From contig NW_006763291.1 of assembly GCF_000218685.1 (NCBI RefSeq), positions 460,986 to 515,886 on the forward strand: a stretch of 54,901 bases of DNA. The letters run 5' to 3'. The DNA is from Serpula lacrymans var. lacrymans S7.9 (taxonomy: Eukaryota; Basidiomycota; Agaricomycetes; Boletales; Serpulaceae). The stretch's first letter is position 1; the number at the start of each line of letters is the position of its first letter. The position numbers and the translations under genes were made by a program. Shown one piece after another: positions 1 through 10,543 of this stretch. Below the pieces are notes generated by a model. It did no database searches and was not told the origin of the DNA. It saw only the letters and a list, made by a program, of their open reading frames with translations.

Positions 1-600
1 TTAGCCAGAAAAGAAGTGTAAATTGCAGAATATAGGTCCCGCTTAGGACTATCTGATGTAGAGTAGAGCCTTGGTGTACGGTACGCAATCAAATTGAATA
101 TATTACATGCACAAAACAATATTGTCTGAATTTGGCCTGATATATCTGAGCACATGGTTTTAAAGTTATTTCCAGCTTCTGTGTATATAACGTGTTTAAT
201 CCAGTACAACTTGGCTAAATCCTACAAAAAAATCTCTAACCTGGTCCCATAATTCAGAGCTTAATGAGTTTGAGTTAGAGCATGGTGGAGATGGAATCCT
301 AGGCTAGAATGGCCCTCCAGGGTGGGGCACAGGACAAAGCTAGCTCAGAGTATAACTTTGTCTATATTTCACAAAGGCTTCCTGGTATAATCTGTATCTC
401 TTGTATACATTGCCTGAAACACCATTTACGCGGGCTGAGACATCATGCCTAATAAATCACTGATCAGCTGATTGATTTATGGGATATTCAAAAAGCTAGT
501 GCTTACCAAGTATAGAAAATGCCTACTTTCTGTGCCGTACCACCATAATCCACACAATAACCCCGACCCATATGCTGCAGATCCAGCACTCCCTCCAATA
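1..600. other. No gene recognised; flank of a solo LTR
   Basis: I find no convincing coding sequence here. The only open frame (from about 472) is short and crosses into the LTR that starts at 601. The last five bases, caata, are the left copy of the target-site duplication of that LTR. Since the sequence on the far side of the LTR is a LINE endonuclease start, the bases just before 601 are probably the 5' part of the same LINE relic. Confidence 0.4.
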
Positions 601-1228
601 TGTCAGGCAACAAATACAAAGCTATATAACAAAACACAATGCCTGGTCAAGTCCTTGGTGCAAGGCGATGAAGTAGGGTATGAGAGTTGAAGAGTATCGG
701 TATAAGCGCAAATCCAAACTAATATTGAACTAGAGAATAATACATCGAGTATGTACTTCTTTATATAGTGAACGGCCATGGTCAGACTGAGAAAGGGAAA
801 ACTAAGAAAGTAGTCTGACCAGCTAGCTAACCAATAAGAAAAGAAAGAGAAAGTGGTCCGATCTATTGTATTTACTAATTGTATGAGAAAACATATTGGT
901 AATGGGTGTGCAATTGGCTGTATCAGTAAGCCCATGAGAAGGCGCTGACTCAAAACCTTCTTCGCTTATCAATATCTCTCCAAAGTATTCCCAGACATAG
1001 CACTGGATCGTTGCTATATCATTTGGATATCTTCTCAAGGGTTTATAACGAATCTCCTTTGTTGTAAGTACGATAGGATGTGAGTGTGAATAGAGAATAA
1101 GAAGAAAAAGGATAAAAGTAATAAGACACCTGCTGTGATCTCTAGTCCAAGGGCAAGAGGAGTGACAGGGATTGAGTCTGTTAACCACAACATGACGGGA
1201 ATGCGATGAGAAAAATTGATTCCTCACA
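601..1228 (-). mobile_element. Solo LTR (628 bp) of the resident Ty3 family
   Basis: Read on the minus strand this is a full-length 628-bp LTR that starts TGTGAGGAAT and ends TTGCCTGACA, the same length as the LTRs of the two complete elements in the window. It has accumulated many substitutions, so it is clearly older. It is flanked by a perfect 5-bp direct repeat, caata (596-600 and 1229-1233). It is therefore a real insertion later reduced to a solo LTR by LTR-LTR recombination. The TATA region and the AGTTCAATATT segment used for self-priming in the intact copies are still visible. Confidence 0.93.
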
Positions 1229-1375
1229 CAATAGGCTGGGATGAATAACCACAACAAAGCCAAAACCACAAACATCAGAATATGGCAACAAAACATTAAT
1301 AAATCACCCACCTCACAAGAAGATTTACTAAGCAATCCTGGACTAATTAACTGGACACTCATCATGCTACAGGAA
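1229..1375 (+). pseudogene. LINE (non-LTR retrotransposon) endonuclease fragment
   Basis: The frame opening near 1241 reads NIRIWQQNINKS, then a run ending LQEPYHI. The N-terminal strand of LINE apurinic-type (EEP) endonucleases in mushroom genomes has this pattern: an RIWQQN-like strand carrying the catalytic Asn, then an LQEPY strand carrying the catalytic Glu. After the LQEPY motif the similarity stops and the frame closes at 1433, so only the first 45 or so residues of the domain remain. The solo LTR at 601-1228 was inserted just upstream of it. Recognition is by motif only. Confidence 0.6.
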
Positions 1376-1518
1376 CCTTACCATATTATAGGGTGCAGTC
1401 TGTGTGAACAGCTCCACTGCGTGAGAGGCTTGTAGCTAAGAATAAAGAAAAGCAGTGCAGCACGAGAAAGTGGAGTTTGAACAGAATAGAAAGTACTGTA
1501 TGGCACAGTGTGTGAAAA

Positions 1519-2418
1519 CTATGCTTCTAGGCTTCCTAGGAGCCAAGGGATTCTTAGAATAAAATTCTGAAACAGCATCCTGGGAATTGTCCAGATGGGC
1601 TTCTGGTTCCCACATTCTGTCCTTGTATAGCCTTTCCATTAGACTAGGAACCCTAATTGTCCATGCTTCAAGTGTCCATTCACCACCCGTTCAACTTTAA
1701 TTTCTTCTTCACCTTCCTGGGTGAACACAACCAGTCCGGGCCAGTCTACACTCTGTCCTGGCAGCGGCCCTTTGTAGGGTTTCACACGGCTAATATTGAC
1801 CGTGGGTACTACTCTCATTCATTTTGGGAGTTCCAGCTCCACCACATTGGGTTTTTGGTTCAAGTTCCAAGCCATTATAAATTACTCCAGATTTCAAAAT
1901 GGTGCCTAGCATCTTCTAAATAATGCTGCCAGTGCTTTAGTGCTCTAATAATGGCTAGCATCTCCTTGTCATATATTTGATAGTTGTGCTCTGTAGGCAA
2001 CAAACTATGCAATAAATAGGCACAAGGCCTCCAAAGGTCATTAGGGCATTTGATTGACAAAACAGCCCCAGCAAAATCAGAAGAGTCAGTTTCTAGCCAG
2101 AACTCTGTATCTAATCCGGGAAATGCTAATATGGGTGCTGTTGTAAATGCCTGTTTAAGATTATCAAAAGCTTCTTGAGTGCCAAACAACATCCTTTTTT
2201 GTGAGATCGTTCAACAATCTCATCATCTTTGCAAAGTTTTCAACAAACCTTTGGTAGAAGTTGCCTAAGCCAAGGAAGGCCCTAACTCCTTTAATGTGAG
2301 TATTTTCTGGCCAATTCAATATAGCTTGAACTTTCTTAGGATAGGCAGAAGTGTGCAGCTCATGCTCATATTTCTGTCCATAGTACACCTGGTTGTATTG
2401 AATGGGGAATTGTTGCAA
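1519..2418 (-). pseudogene. Decayed Ty3/gypsy pol fragment, internally deleted
   Basis: On the minus strand, consecutive frames read as the end of the reverse transcriptase (AFLGLGNFYQRFVENFA), the start of RNase H (LETDSSDFAGAVLS, YQIYDKEMLAIIRAL) and the tail of a chromodomain (YKDRMWEPEAHL, then NPLAPRKPRSI). The frame is broken between 2160 and 2200, and stop codons interrupt the 3' part. The RNase H segment runs almost directly into sequence normally found after the integrase (PNVVELELPK), so the RNase H C-terminus and the whole integrase core are missing. The sequence differs from the intact Ty3 copies in this window and belongs to another lineage. Confidence 0.82.
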
Positions 2419-2786
2419 TCTGTAGAAAATGCATTGACCTCTATTGAGTCTTCATTTCTTGCTGGTCTCTTATCTCACCTCCCCTCTGTTACAGTATTCA
2501 CACTCCCTCTACCCGTATCCTACAGCCGGATGCTAGATGGTGTTTGGTCTGGAAATCGGCATTGCAAACTGAGATTGTAATGGCCTTTACATAGCAACTC
2601 TTTCATTGTAACACTATTTCAAGCAATGACTGATATTTAGGCATTTCAGTGGCTGGCAAGGCATCTAAATAATATTTAATATTTTCTGACATTTTATGCA
2701 GGTGTTCAGACATGTCCACAAATACAAGAGTATGTACAAATGTGACAGTGATGCTATGCAAGCCTATAGATATGGTTTGAGATATA

Positions 2787-5700
2787 CTACAGTTCTTTTG
2801 GCTGAGCCAAATTAGACCAGTGCTTGAATGTTTTAATTTTGCTTCGCTCATCTATTTTGCTCAGCATTTCTTGCAGCTTCACTTTGAGCTTCTGACCATG
2901 TTCAGCAATGCGAAGAAGAACTACAGAAAACTCGTAAACTTGGAGCGGGTCTGATATGTCATATAACTGGAGGTTCCGCTCCATTAAAAAAATTTTCTAT
3001 GGTGAGGGATGGTAAGATGTCAATGAGCATATCAATGAACATACTTACTTGTTGCTTGGACGAGTACCAAGCCATTGATACTGCTCCTTCAGACCCAGAG
3101 GTGACTAGGCCAAAAAGCGGAAAATCAACGATCCCCAAGGATCTCAGAAAATACAGTGCTGAAACCGTATACATTCGAGACTGGTTCAAAGCCTTGAATG
3201 TCGTAGTAACATCTTTTTTCTTGTACTCCGCGGTAAGGACTGGCAATAATAAATCATTGTCTATTTCCCCGTCCTGGGCTGCCTGAAGCTGAACGACATC
3301 TTTCGACAGGGTTTCCGAGGACTCGGAGGGTGGTCTCGGAACAGTTGCCGTGAAGACATTGTGCAAGGAGGGATAGGAAGTTGATTTGCTGTTGTCCGTG
3401 ACCGACGACGGCTGAGGCTCAACGGTCAGATGTCGAGCTGAGTCCGAGTTTGCTGATTTCAATTCAAGTTTAGCAGGAGCTCTACGACTCAGCTATTTTT
3501 TCTCACCTCTGTCGTCCTTCCCAGTCCCAGATGCCGACTTTTCCGCACCAGGATGTGCTATCAAAGCAAGATTTTTCACGAACTTCCTGCCGTCGGACTT
3601 GCCAAGGATTTTAACGATTTCAGCGCAGACGCCTTCAAGGGGTACGACTAGAATTGCATCGCATACTCCACGTGTTGGTTCTTGGTTGGTGCGACGTTCG
3701 AGGGCATCGAGCAAGCGGGCCTCTATATCACCCTTGACTTGCTCGACAAATGAAGCAGACTGGTTACGCGCCTGAAGAGCTTGAGAAACGACGTCTTCAT
3801 TTTGCCCTTGAGCGCTGAAGTCTGCCAAGCTGCAATGTAATGCATATTGACTTGCTAGCGCAGAGCGCTCTCGCACGTGATCAGCAGCAGAAGTCCTCAT
3901 CGCGTCAAGGGCTATATTTCGAGGTGCATTTAAAAAACGTTCCAGCCTAAGTAAACGGTTAGATATGCTTTAGGGCGCGTTGCCTAGTACTTACAACACA
4001 TCACGGTTTGTGCTACCAGTGTACTTCGAGGTCGTGAAAAATTTGAGTAACAGATTGTCCCAATCATGGCGGCGTTCAGCTTCATTAGAATTACGTTTCG
4101 CCGCTGCAAGAGCTCGAGTATATGCACCATCGGAAGATGACAACATAGAGGAGAACCGACTGCAGAGGAGTTCCACGATTTTGGTCTCCAGGTTTGGAAC
4201 CTCGTTGCCACCCTGGACATAGTTATTATAATTTTGAAAAAGCATTCTACGATGCCCTTCAATGCTAAGGTCTGATCCAGGTAGGTCACTCTGCCTTGAC
4301 GTGAGTATATAAGACGTGGCACTTAGGTCGAGGAAACTAACCAATGTTTTCCAGCTGCTTGGCCAGCAAAATTTAGTCGTTTCGTCGTAAAATTTTATTT
4401 TTTCGTTAATATCTTTGTGTTCCGATTCAGGGTCTTGAGCAAGATCTGCTAACAAGATTCTACCGATCGTGAATGCTCTTCTATCAAAAAGCCAATTCGT
4501 GATCGATAATTCTTCATCTAAGCCATTCTCACTCTTCATCGCAAAACTAGCCCAGCTGTCAGTCATGATTGAACACATTTAATATATATGCTCTCACCTA
4601 GAGTTTGATACATTTGTTTTCGACTTTTTGCTTGCGGAGTACTTGTCGACAGAAAGCTGATTTTCGGCGGGGCTTCTATCTCTAAATATTGTAAGTCACG
4701 ATTCAACACATGATGTATATGCTCTCACTTCGATAAAATTTTTGTCGACTTTTTGCTTACAGATTGCTTTGCAACGGAAGATTGACTTGCAGAAAAGCTT
4801 TTATCGCTGAATATCAATTTACTATATCATTTCCATCACTACGCTCAAAACTTGCCATGCTCACCTGCTCACTTTGTGGTCACTTTGAGTACCATCATGT
4901 TTGACACTGCTGCGAAGAGATTTGGAGCCTCTGGGTTCATCGTGTCCTTCCTCGTGAATAGTATGCAGATTTCTCGAAGACATAGTTGGGGACCAGCAGC
5001 TAGGCTGAGAACGTGTAGTGTGTAATGGTGGGGTACGGGGAGGAGAAGAGGAAGTATCGCTGCTTTAAAAAGAAATAAATAAGGATGCATGCCCTACAAC
5101 TACAAAACTGAAAATAGTAGGAACCTCGCGCATGTGGACACGTGTACGTCGCATGCCCACCTTGAAACTCGCTCCTTCCATTGTTCTCCTGATTCAGAGG
5201 AGATATCGATGAGATCTGATCTCCAGTGCAGGGAAGGATCCGCATCGACAGACGTTACTGATGTGGCGTTGATAAGGTCCTTGAAATACGACGATAATCC
5301 AAGCACAAATTGGGCCAATGTCATGGCGGCCACTGGGTCGGTTAAATCGAATATGCCTAATGACGCCTTAGGCTGAGAGTTTGGGCTGGCACATGCGATA
5401 TGGACCCCAGGCTAGAGAAGGGTTCAGTCGAGTCATAGAAGAGAGAAGAAGAGCTTACCAAATCTCCGCTCGTCCCAGAATCGTGATCCAGCCAACCAAA
5501 TAAGACTTGGCCAACAGTTCCAGTCCCTTGGAAAATAATTCCGATAACTGGTTGGTCGATGTGCCAAACACGACGTTGGTAAAGCATACTTGACATGAGA
5601 GGGATGATATTATATTCGTCAGCAACCGCAATAATCGGGAGGACGGCGGAGAGATGGCGACCGCGTGTGGGAAGAAGATGGGCGTGGATAGGAAACTTCA

Positions 5701-6436
5701 AAGAATGATTCTTTGAGCTACTCGTGTTTGCCTTCCTCTTCTTCGTAATTTCGCCGTTATCCCCATAGTTTTCGTCTCGTACATGAGAAGAATTGTCATC
5801 GCTAGAAGAGCTCGTACAGCTGTCTTGTGAGGAGTGACATGCTGAGCCAGTGTCTTGATCTTCATCCGCTCGATCGACATAGTGGGCTATAATAAGTGAT
5901 GCAAAGCCGTCGGTGATTGGACCACTGGAGGAAACATCCTGCGAATGAGGCGCGCGTGGCCTGACAAAATATTCATCTTCACTAAAAATTGAAAATAAAT
6001 CCGCGCGTCAAGTTATCAGAAACATGCAAACTTCAAAAAAAAAAAAGAGAAAAGATCATTACAGTATCGATATGTGTTCCGAGCAATGGAGAAATAGATG
6101 CTTAAGCATTGTGATCCAAATTGGAATGGTGGGGCGAGGACAACCGTATGCAACGCTGCCACTGAGGGCGCGTAAATCAGACGAGGCCGTCATGACCAAG
6201 TCAAACACGACTTTCAAAGACGTAGAGCCGCCATAATTCTCGGTCGTTACTATATGATCAGTTGGGTATCCAGATAGAAGATCTATAGAATCAGAGGCAC
6301 AAGGGGACGTGAAAGGGTATGGACCGGTGGCAAGCCAAGATGGGAGTGGCTGAGAAAGTAAGTCTGCGAGCTTCGCTACAGGAGGAGGCCAGTCATAAAT
6401 ATCTTCAAGCTCGTGAATCACTGTCGTCGCATCCAT
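2787..6436 (-). CDS. Large multi-exon gene of unknown function, one frameshift
   Basis: I do not recognise the family. Minus-strand exons that join in phase are 6436-6063, 5981-5459, 5411 to about 5130, about 5004-4865, 4806-4729, 4681-4598, 4555-3995, 3946-3507 and 3452-2787. Introns are about 42-120 nt with GT..AG ends. The least certain junction is between about 5130 and 5004. The product would be roughly 1000 residues. It contains an Asp/Ser-rich acidic linker, a stretch with FQGTGTVGQVLFGWLD, a Lys/Ser-rich repeat from two duplicated exons (4806-4729 and 4681-4598), and a long charged helical C-terminal half. No signal peptide or membrane segment is evident. Near the 3' end the frame breaks at a homopolymer (seven A at 2986-2992 on the plus strand); with six, reading continues through YDISDPLQVYEF to a stop at 2787. 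Upstream exons beyond 6436 are possible (PFVVDQTFRIG is open near 6720). Confidence 0.6.
4598..4806 (-). repeat. Tandemly duplicated exon-intron unit inside the gene
   Basis: Two consecutive small exons, 4806-4729 (78 nt) and 4681-4598 (84 nt), encode related Lys/Ser-rich segments. One begins DKSFSASQSSVAKQ and the other DRSPAENQLSVDKY, and both continue with a similar S-KKS core. Each is followed by an intron starting gtgagagcatata and sharing a further tgtgtt.aatc.tgact core (47 and 42 nt). Both exons are bounded by phase-2 introns, so the unit can be added or lost without breaking the frame. Confidence 0.75.
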
Positions 6437-6913
6437 GGAGTAGAAGGTTATAGCGGTGGAATATGATGGGTTAAGCCCGTGACCTGTTGCGATTGTTCCA
6501 CTCGAGGCCTCTTGAATCGTGTAATGCCAGTGACTTTGGGTACTGGAGTTGTTCGAAAAGGAGAAAAGTGATAGTCTTTAACGTGATTTACAGTATGCAG
6601 CAAACCAGATAAAGCCGACCTTGTCAGCTGCACGGAACCAAATATGCGTAACGAGTTCGACTCGGAACATTTATCTTGGACCTGGCATTGTGTTCCCAAT
6701 TCGGAAGGTCTGGTCCACAACGAAGGGAGTCACCGTTTGTGGGCAGCCTCCGCCAAAAGTGTGTGATGCTTACCTAATATTCGCATCCCTCAAGTTCGCA
6801 CTATGAAATGACACAGGGAGTAGTTTCGAGCAAGCTGCGTTATATGGTGTATTAAGCTCGGAATGTACACATAGCAAGTAGGTATTTGTATTCGTACTGT
6901 ATGAAGTAATGAA
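6437..6913. other. Intergenic region between divergent genes
   Basis: No gene is assigned. On the minus strand short open stretches (for example PFVVDQTFRIGNTMPGP near 6680-6730, and a Lys/Arg-rich stretch near 6500-6560) could be additional 5' exons of the gene at 2787-6436, but I could not find a splice chain that joins them. Otherwise this is the spacer towards the pseudouridine gene on the plus strand. Confidence 0.35.
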
Positions 6914-7341
6914 TGACTATGTTTTATTAAAAATGCAAAGAAACTAGTGATCGCGAGAATCTTGACTGTGCCCCTAGCTCGAGTCCAAGCTTCCATCTTG
7001 CTCACAGGGACCACTTCCACATGCAGTGTGCATGTTTTGCTGGAGAACGACAGAGATTTGAGCTATCAATATCCTTATGAGGTTTTTCTTCACTATGCCT
7101 CACAGGCCCCAAGGTATAGTCGAGTCTTGTACCCGGTGAATCTCCAGTTGAATAATCAGCTTATCCTTGGTGAGCCGATTCAGTTCTTCTTCATTTGGCG
7201 TCAGGACCATCGCTGTGGCATTGCATTCAGCCTCTCGGCTTGCCTTCTTCTGTGCTTCCTTCTGCTGCCTCTGCAACCCTCTGCCTCTTTGCTTGGACCT
7301 CACCCTCTTCATGCTGAATGATCTCAAGGTGGCACTTCTTC
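6914..7341 (-). repeat. Fragment of a dispersed repeat (copy also at 38087-38510)
   Basis: This 428-bp stretch is nearly identical to 38087-38510, apart from an extra block (cgagtccaagct) near 6980 and a few substitutions. Both copies begin at tgactatgttttatt and end at ggcacttcttc, after which they diverge. On the minus strand both encode the same Lys/Arg/Glu-rich tail (ending NEEELN). In the 38-kb copy this joins the C-terminus of a transposon-type protein, so this is a 3' fragment of the same repeat family. Its right edge lies 34 bp before the first ATG of the pseudouridine gene, so it may contribute that gene's 5' UTR or promoter. Confidence 0.85.
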
Positions 7342-7375
7342 GGGCAGCCATTGACACCAGCCAAATCCGTTTTCA

Positions 7376-10300
7376 ATGTTTCAGAATAACTTGAAGATGA
7401 AGTTCTTCAAGTTCGACAGATCCATAGGCTTGCATTCACTCCATAAGCGCACATTCGCGTCAAAATTGCGCCGACATTCAAGTCTAGCACAAGCTCTCCG
7501 CAAGCAAGCTCCAATCGACATTCATCCAGAAGTCGAAGACGCGTTAGGTCGTAATATACCTGTTGTCGCTCTCGAGTCAACCATAATATCCCATGGCATG
7601 CCCTATCCTACTTCGTTGGAGACAGCTCAGTCTCTTGAGAGTATAGTCAGATCTACTGGCAGTGTGCCAGCCACTATTGCGCTCATTGGCGGTCGCATCA
7701 AGATCGGTCTCCAACCTCTCGAGTTGGAATACATTGCAGACACGACTGCAAATCCCAATATTACCAAGCTTTCGAGACGTGATATTGCTCCAGCAATTTC
7801 TATGAAAAGGGACGGTGCGACAACGTGCAGCGCCACGTTGATATTCGCAGCTTTAGCAGGCATTAAGGTAGATTTATAACCTTTTGGAATGAAATCTTTG
7901 CTGATGCAACATTTCTGAGTTAGGTCTTTGCTACAGGAGGGTGAAACGTTTTCTATCTGCATGGAAGTCCTTTTTTCTGACATCGATAATATTATACAGG
8001 TTAGGCGGAGTTCATCGTGGTGGAGAGCGCAGTCAGTAGTTTCCACGTCACCATCTTCTAACCTGAGGCTCACTACGAAAAGCTATGGATGTATCTGCTG
8101 ACCTGCAGGAATTGACTCGTTGCCCTGTTGGACTAGTCTCTGCGGGGGTGAAGTCCATTCTTGATATAGGGCGGTCAGTCTGAACAAGCCTTCCAAGCTA
8201 AATATCTGCTCATTAAGAGCGTCTTGCAGAACTCTGGAATATTTGGCAAGTCAGCTTAATCATGTTCAAAGAAGCGTTGACCTATCGACCAACACTATAG
8301 GAAACTCTTGGAGTACCGGTTCTGACTTATGGCCAAACTAACGATTTCCCAGGTTTCTACACCGCTAGAAGTGGCTTTAAAGTATGTCTCCACTAATTTC
8401 ATACAAATTCGATAACGGGGATATCAAATCTTACCAGACACCTTGGCGAGTAAACGATGCAGGAACTGCTGCAACGGTTTTACGTGCGTACTAACAAATT
8501 CACCTAATCACAACCACTAAGTTGTAGGATGTTCAGACACACAATGGAAGCTTGGGATGACAAACGGAGTTCTATTCGCTGCTCCTATACCAGAAGAATA
8601 CCAGGCGGCTGGCTTGGCCATCCAGCAAGCGGTTGAGCGGGCCATCTCTGAGGCTGAAGACAATGGCATCCATAAGAGTGGAAAAGAAGTGACGCCTTGG
8701 CTTCTGAAACGTGTCGGCGAGATAACGGGAGGGAAGTCTCTTGCTAGCAGTAAGCATACGACCAGATTTACTCGCTCATGGTTTGAGTTCAAGTTACAGA
8801 TGTCGCACTTGTACGAAACACGGCACTAATCGGTATGTAGTGACTATCGCACGAAAGAAGTTCCTTGTCGACCAACTCTTTAACAGGCGGTCAGATTGCC
8901 GTAGAATATGCAAAGTTGGAACGATATACTACAGCACAAGATGTTGTAAGGATGAACCAGCCTCCCGTTCCATCGAAAGTACTCATCGTTCGTATATAGC
9001 AATTACATCCTGTTGCAAAGCTTTCCACTCTAACCAATCTCACTATACAAGAAAAACCAGTCTACTCCAAGGTAGGTAATTCCGATTTCGAGCTAGCTCC
9101 GAAATAACAATACAGGTATGGTAGACAGAGCCATCTCCCTCACTAATTGTCGTCGGCTGTGCGGCAGTTGATATAACTTCCCAACCTTATGTGCATCCAG
9201 ACTCGAATTCTAACCTTGTTTTACACTCCACTTCGCCTGGAAAGGTATCCATATCCTTAGGGGGAGTCGGACGCAATATAAGCGAAGCGGCTCATAGAAT
9301 TATGTCTTCCCAATCGCCTGACTTGTCTTCTGCCACCATGTTAATGTCTCCAGTCGGTAGTGATCCTTTTGGCCGACTACTTATGGATGAAACTCGGATG
9401 CTCGGTATGAGAACAGATGGATTAATCGCGAACGATGAAGAGAGTTCCGCTGTCTGCAATATGCTTGTCGATGCCTCAGGGAATCTCAAGGAAGGCGTTG
9501 CTGACATGGATATAACATGTTCATTAGATGGAGATATGGTTGATCGATGTCTTCCTTTAGTTCCGCCAGCGACCTGATGAAAATTTAGGTCGTGCGGTAT
9601 CTAGAAACGTACACGCCCAAAGTCTTAGCTGTCGATGGTAATTTGTCCGAAACCACGCTTACAACACTTGTAGATTACTGTTCACAGAAAATACTTGACA
9701 GTAAGTCACAGCCAATCATTATCAAACTTCCTTCTCTTATCATTCGTTCAGTTTTCTTGTGGGTACATTGCGTTGCATAACTACGTGCACATCTGAATTT
9801 CCATCAGCGAACCTACATCGGTCATGAAGTCGACGAATATCCTTTCAGCAATTGCAGAGGTCAAAGACTTAACGCGTTCTCCTGTAACCTTTGCATCTCC
9901 TAATATCCTTGAGCTTTGTCGCATATACCATGAAGTGCGCTCACCCTCGTGGGACCTAATGTCTAGTGAAGCATGGTGGCGTGTTATCGACGGGTTTGGA
10001 CTGGGCTCGGCATTCCGCATGGATTTGGAAAAATTAGCTCGAATGGATGTCTCAAAGGACGACCCCAGACAAGGAACACTATCTTTCCTAATCAGCGAAG
10101 GCATTGCACAAATGGCCATAAATCTCCTCCCGTTTTTCGAAAAGCTCGTGATAAAGTGTGGGGAACGTGGCGTCATAGTCGCCATGCGCTTAAGCGGACA
10201 TGTTGTGGAAACTTTGCCGTGGATATCAGCGACCAATAGCTTCGATGCTCGCCGTGTCATCGCCCGGTCTATGTCTTCACGGGAGATGGTCGTTCTGCAG

Positions 10301-10543
10301 CACTTTCCAGCTCTACACATTGACAAATCATCCATAATCAACGTCACAGGAGCTGGGGATTCACTGGTCGGCTCGCTCCTTGCCACCCTTGTGAGCAACC
10401 CCAAGGCGTTTGAGAGCCCAAAATCATTGAAGGACATGGTCGATAAAGCGCAACAGGCCGCAGTGTTGACTTTACAGAGCTCGGCTAGTGTCTCTCCATT
10501 ACTTTCAGCTATGTCTGCATCTAAAAAAACTCTGGAGTTGTAA
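7376..10543 (+). CDS. Bifunctional pseudouridine-5'-P glycosidase / PfkB (pseudouridine) kinase
   Basis: Two enzymes of pseudouridine breakdown are fused. The PfkB kinase part would phosphorylate pseudouridine, and the glycosidase (PsuG/IndA family) part splits pseudouridine 5'-phosphate to uracil and ribose 5-phosphate. Exons: 7376-7867, 7924-7940, 8000-8031, 8083-8173, 8230-8245, 8301-8381, 8438-8483, 8528-8749, 8800-8832, 8887-8945, 9000-9071, 9125-9538, 9589-9700, 9752-9758, 9808-10543. They total 2430 nt: 809 codons plus stop, all in phase. Glycosidase motifs are VALESTIISHGMPYP, KRDGATTCSAT, FATGGLGGVHRG, MDVSADLQEL, GVKSILDIGR and TPWLLKRV. The kinase starts near residue 388 (LIVVGCAAVDI, then SLGGVGRNISEA) and carries the anion-hole motif GAGDS near residue 747. 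The N-terminus (from the ATG at 7376 or 7397) is Arg/Ser-rich without acidic residues (KRTFASKLRRHSS), so mitochondrial import is likely. Three exons are only 7, 16 and 17 nt, and one intron (8246-8300) is GC..AG. Fused fungal homologues are known. Confidence 0.95.
9752..9758 (+). other. 7-nt microexon of the pseudouridine gene
   Basis: The exon ending at 9700 (phase 1) and the one starting at 9808 (phase 2 entry) cannot be joined directly in frame. Including ttttctt between an AG at 9750-9751 and a GTGGGT donor at 9759 restores the frame and inserts Ile-Phe-Phe before EPTSV, the hydrophobic strand expected at this place in PfkB kinases. The two flanking introns are 51 and 49 nt. Confidence 0.8.

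Noticed and set aside
603..953. Open frames inside the LTRs (about 60-180 residues, beginning MSQRLLMGLLIQP or similar)
   Set aside because: The same frame recurs in all LTR copies because they are repeats; it spans the promoter and RNA start and has no sign of protein selection.
2603..2851. Minus-strand frame containing YYLDALPATEMPKYQSLLEIV
   Set aside because: It overlaps the last exon of the large gene in another frame, has no recognisable domain, and its first half is biased composition. The last 45 codons could be a relic, but I cannot support a gene.
9191..9577. Separate PfkB-type gene starting at 9191
   Set aside because: The frame extends upstream to an acceptor at 9124 with the conserved LIVVGCAAVDI strand, and all exons from 7376 join in phase, so it belongs to the fused gene.
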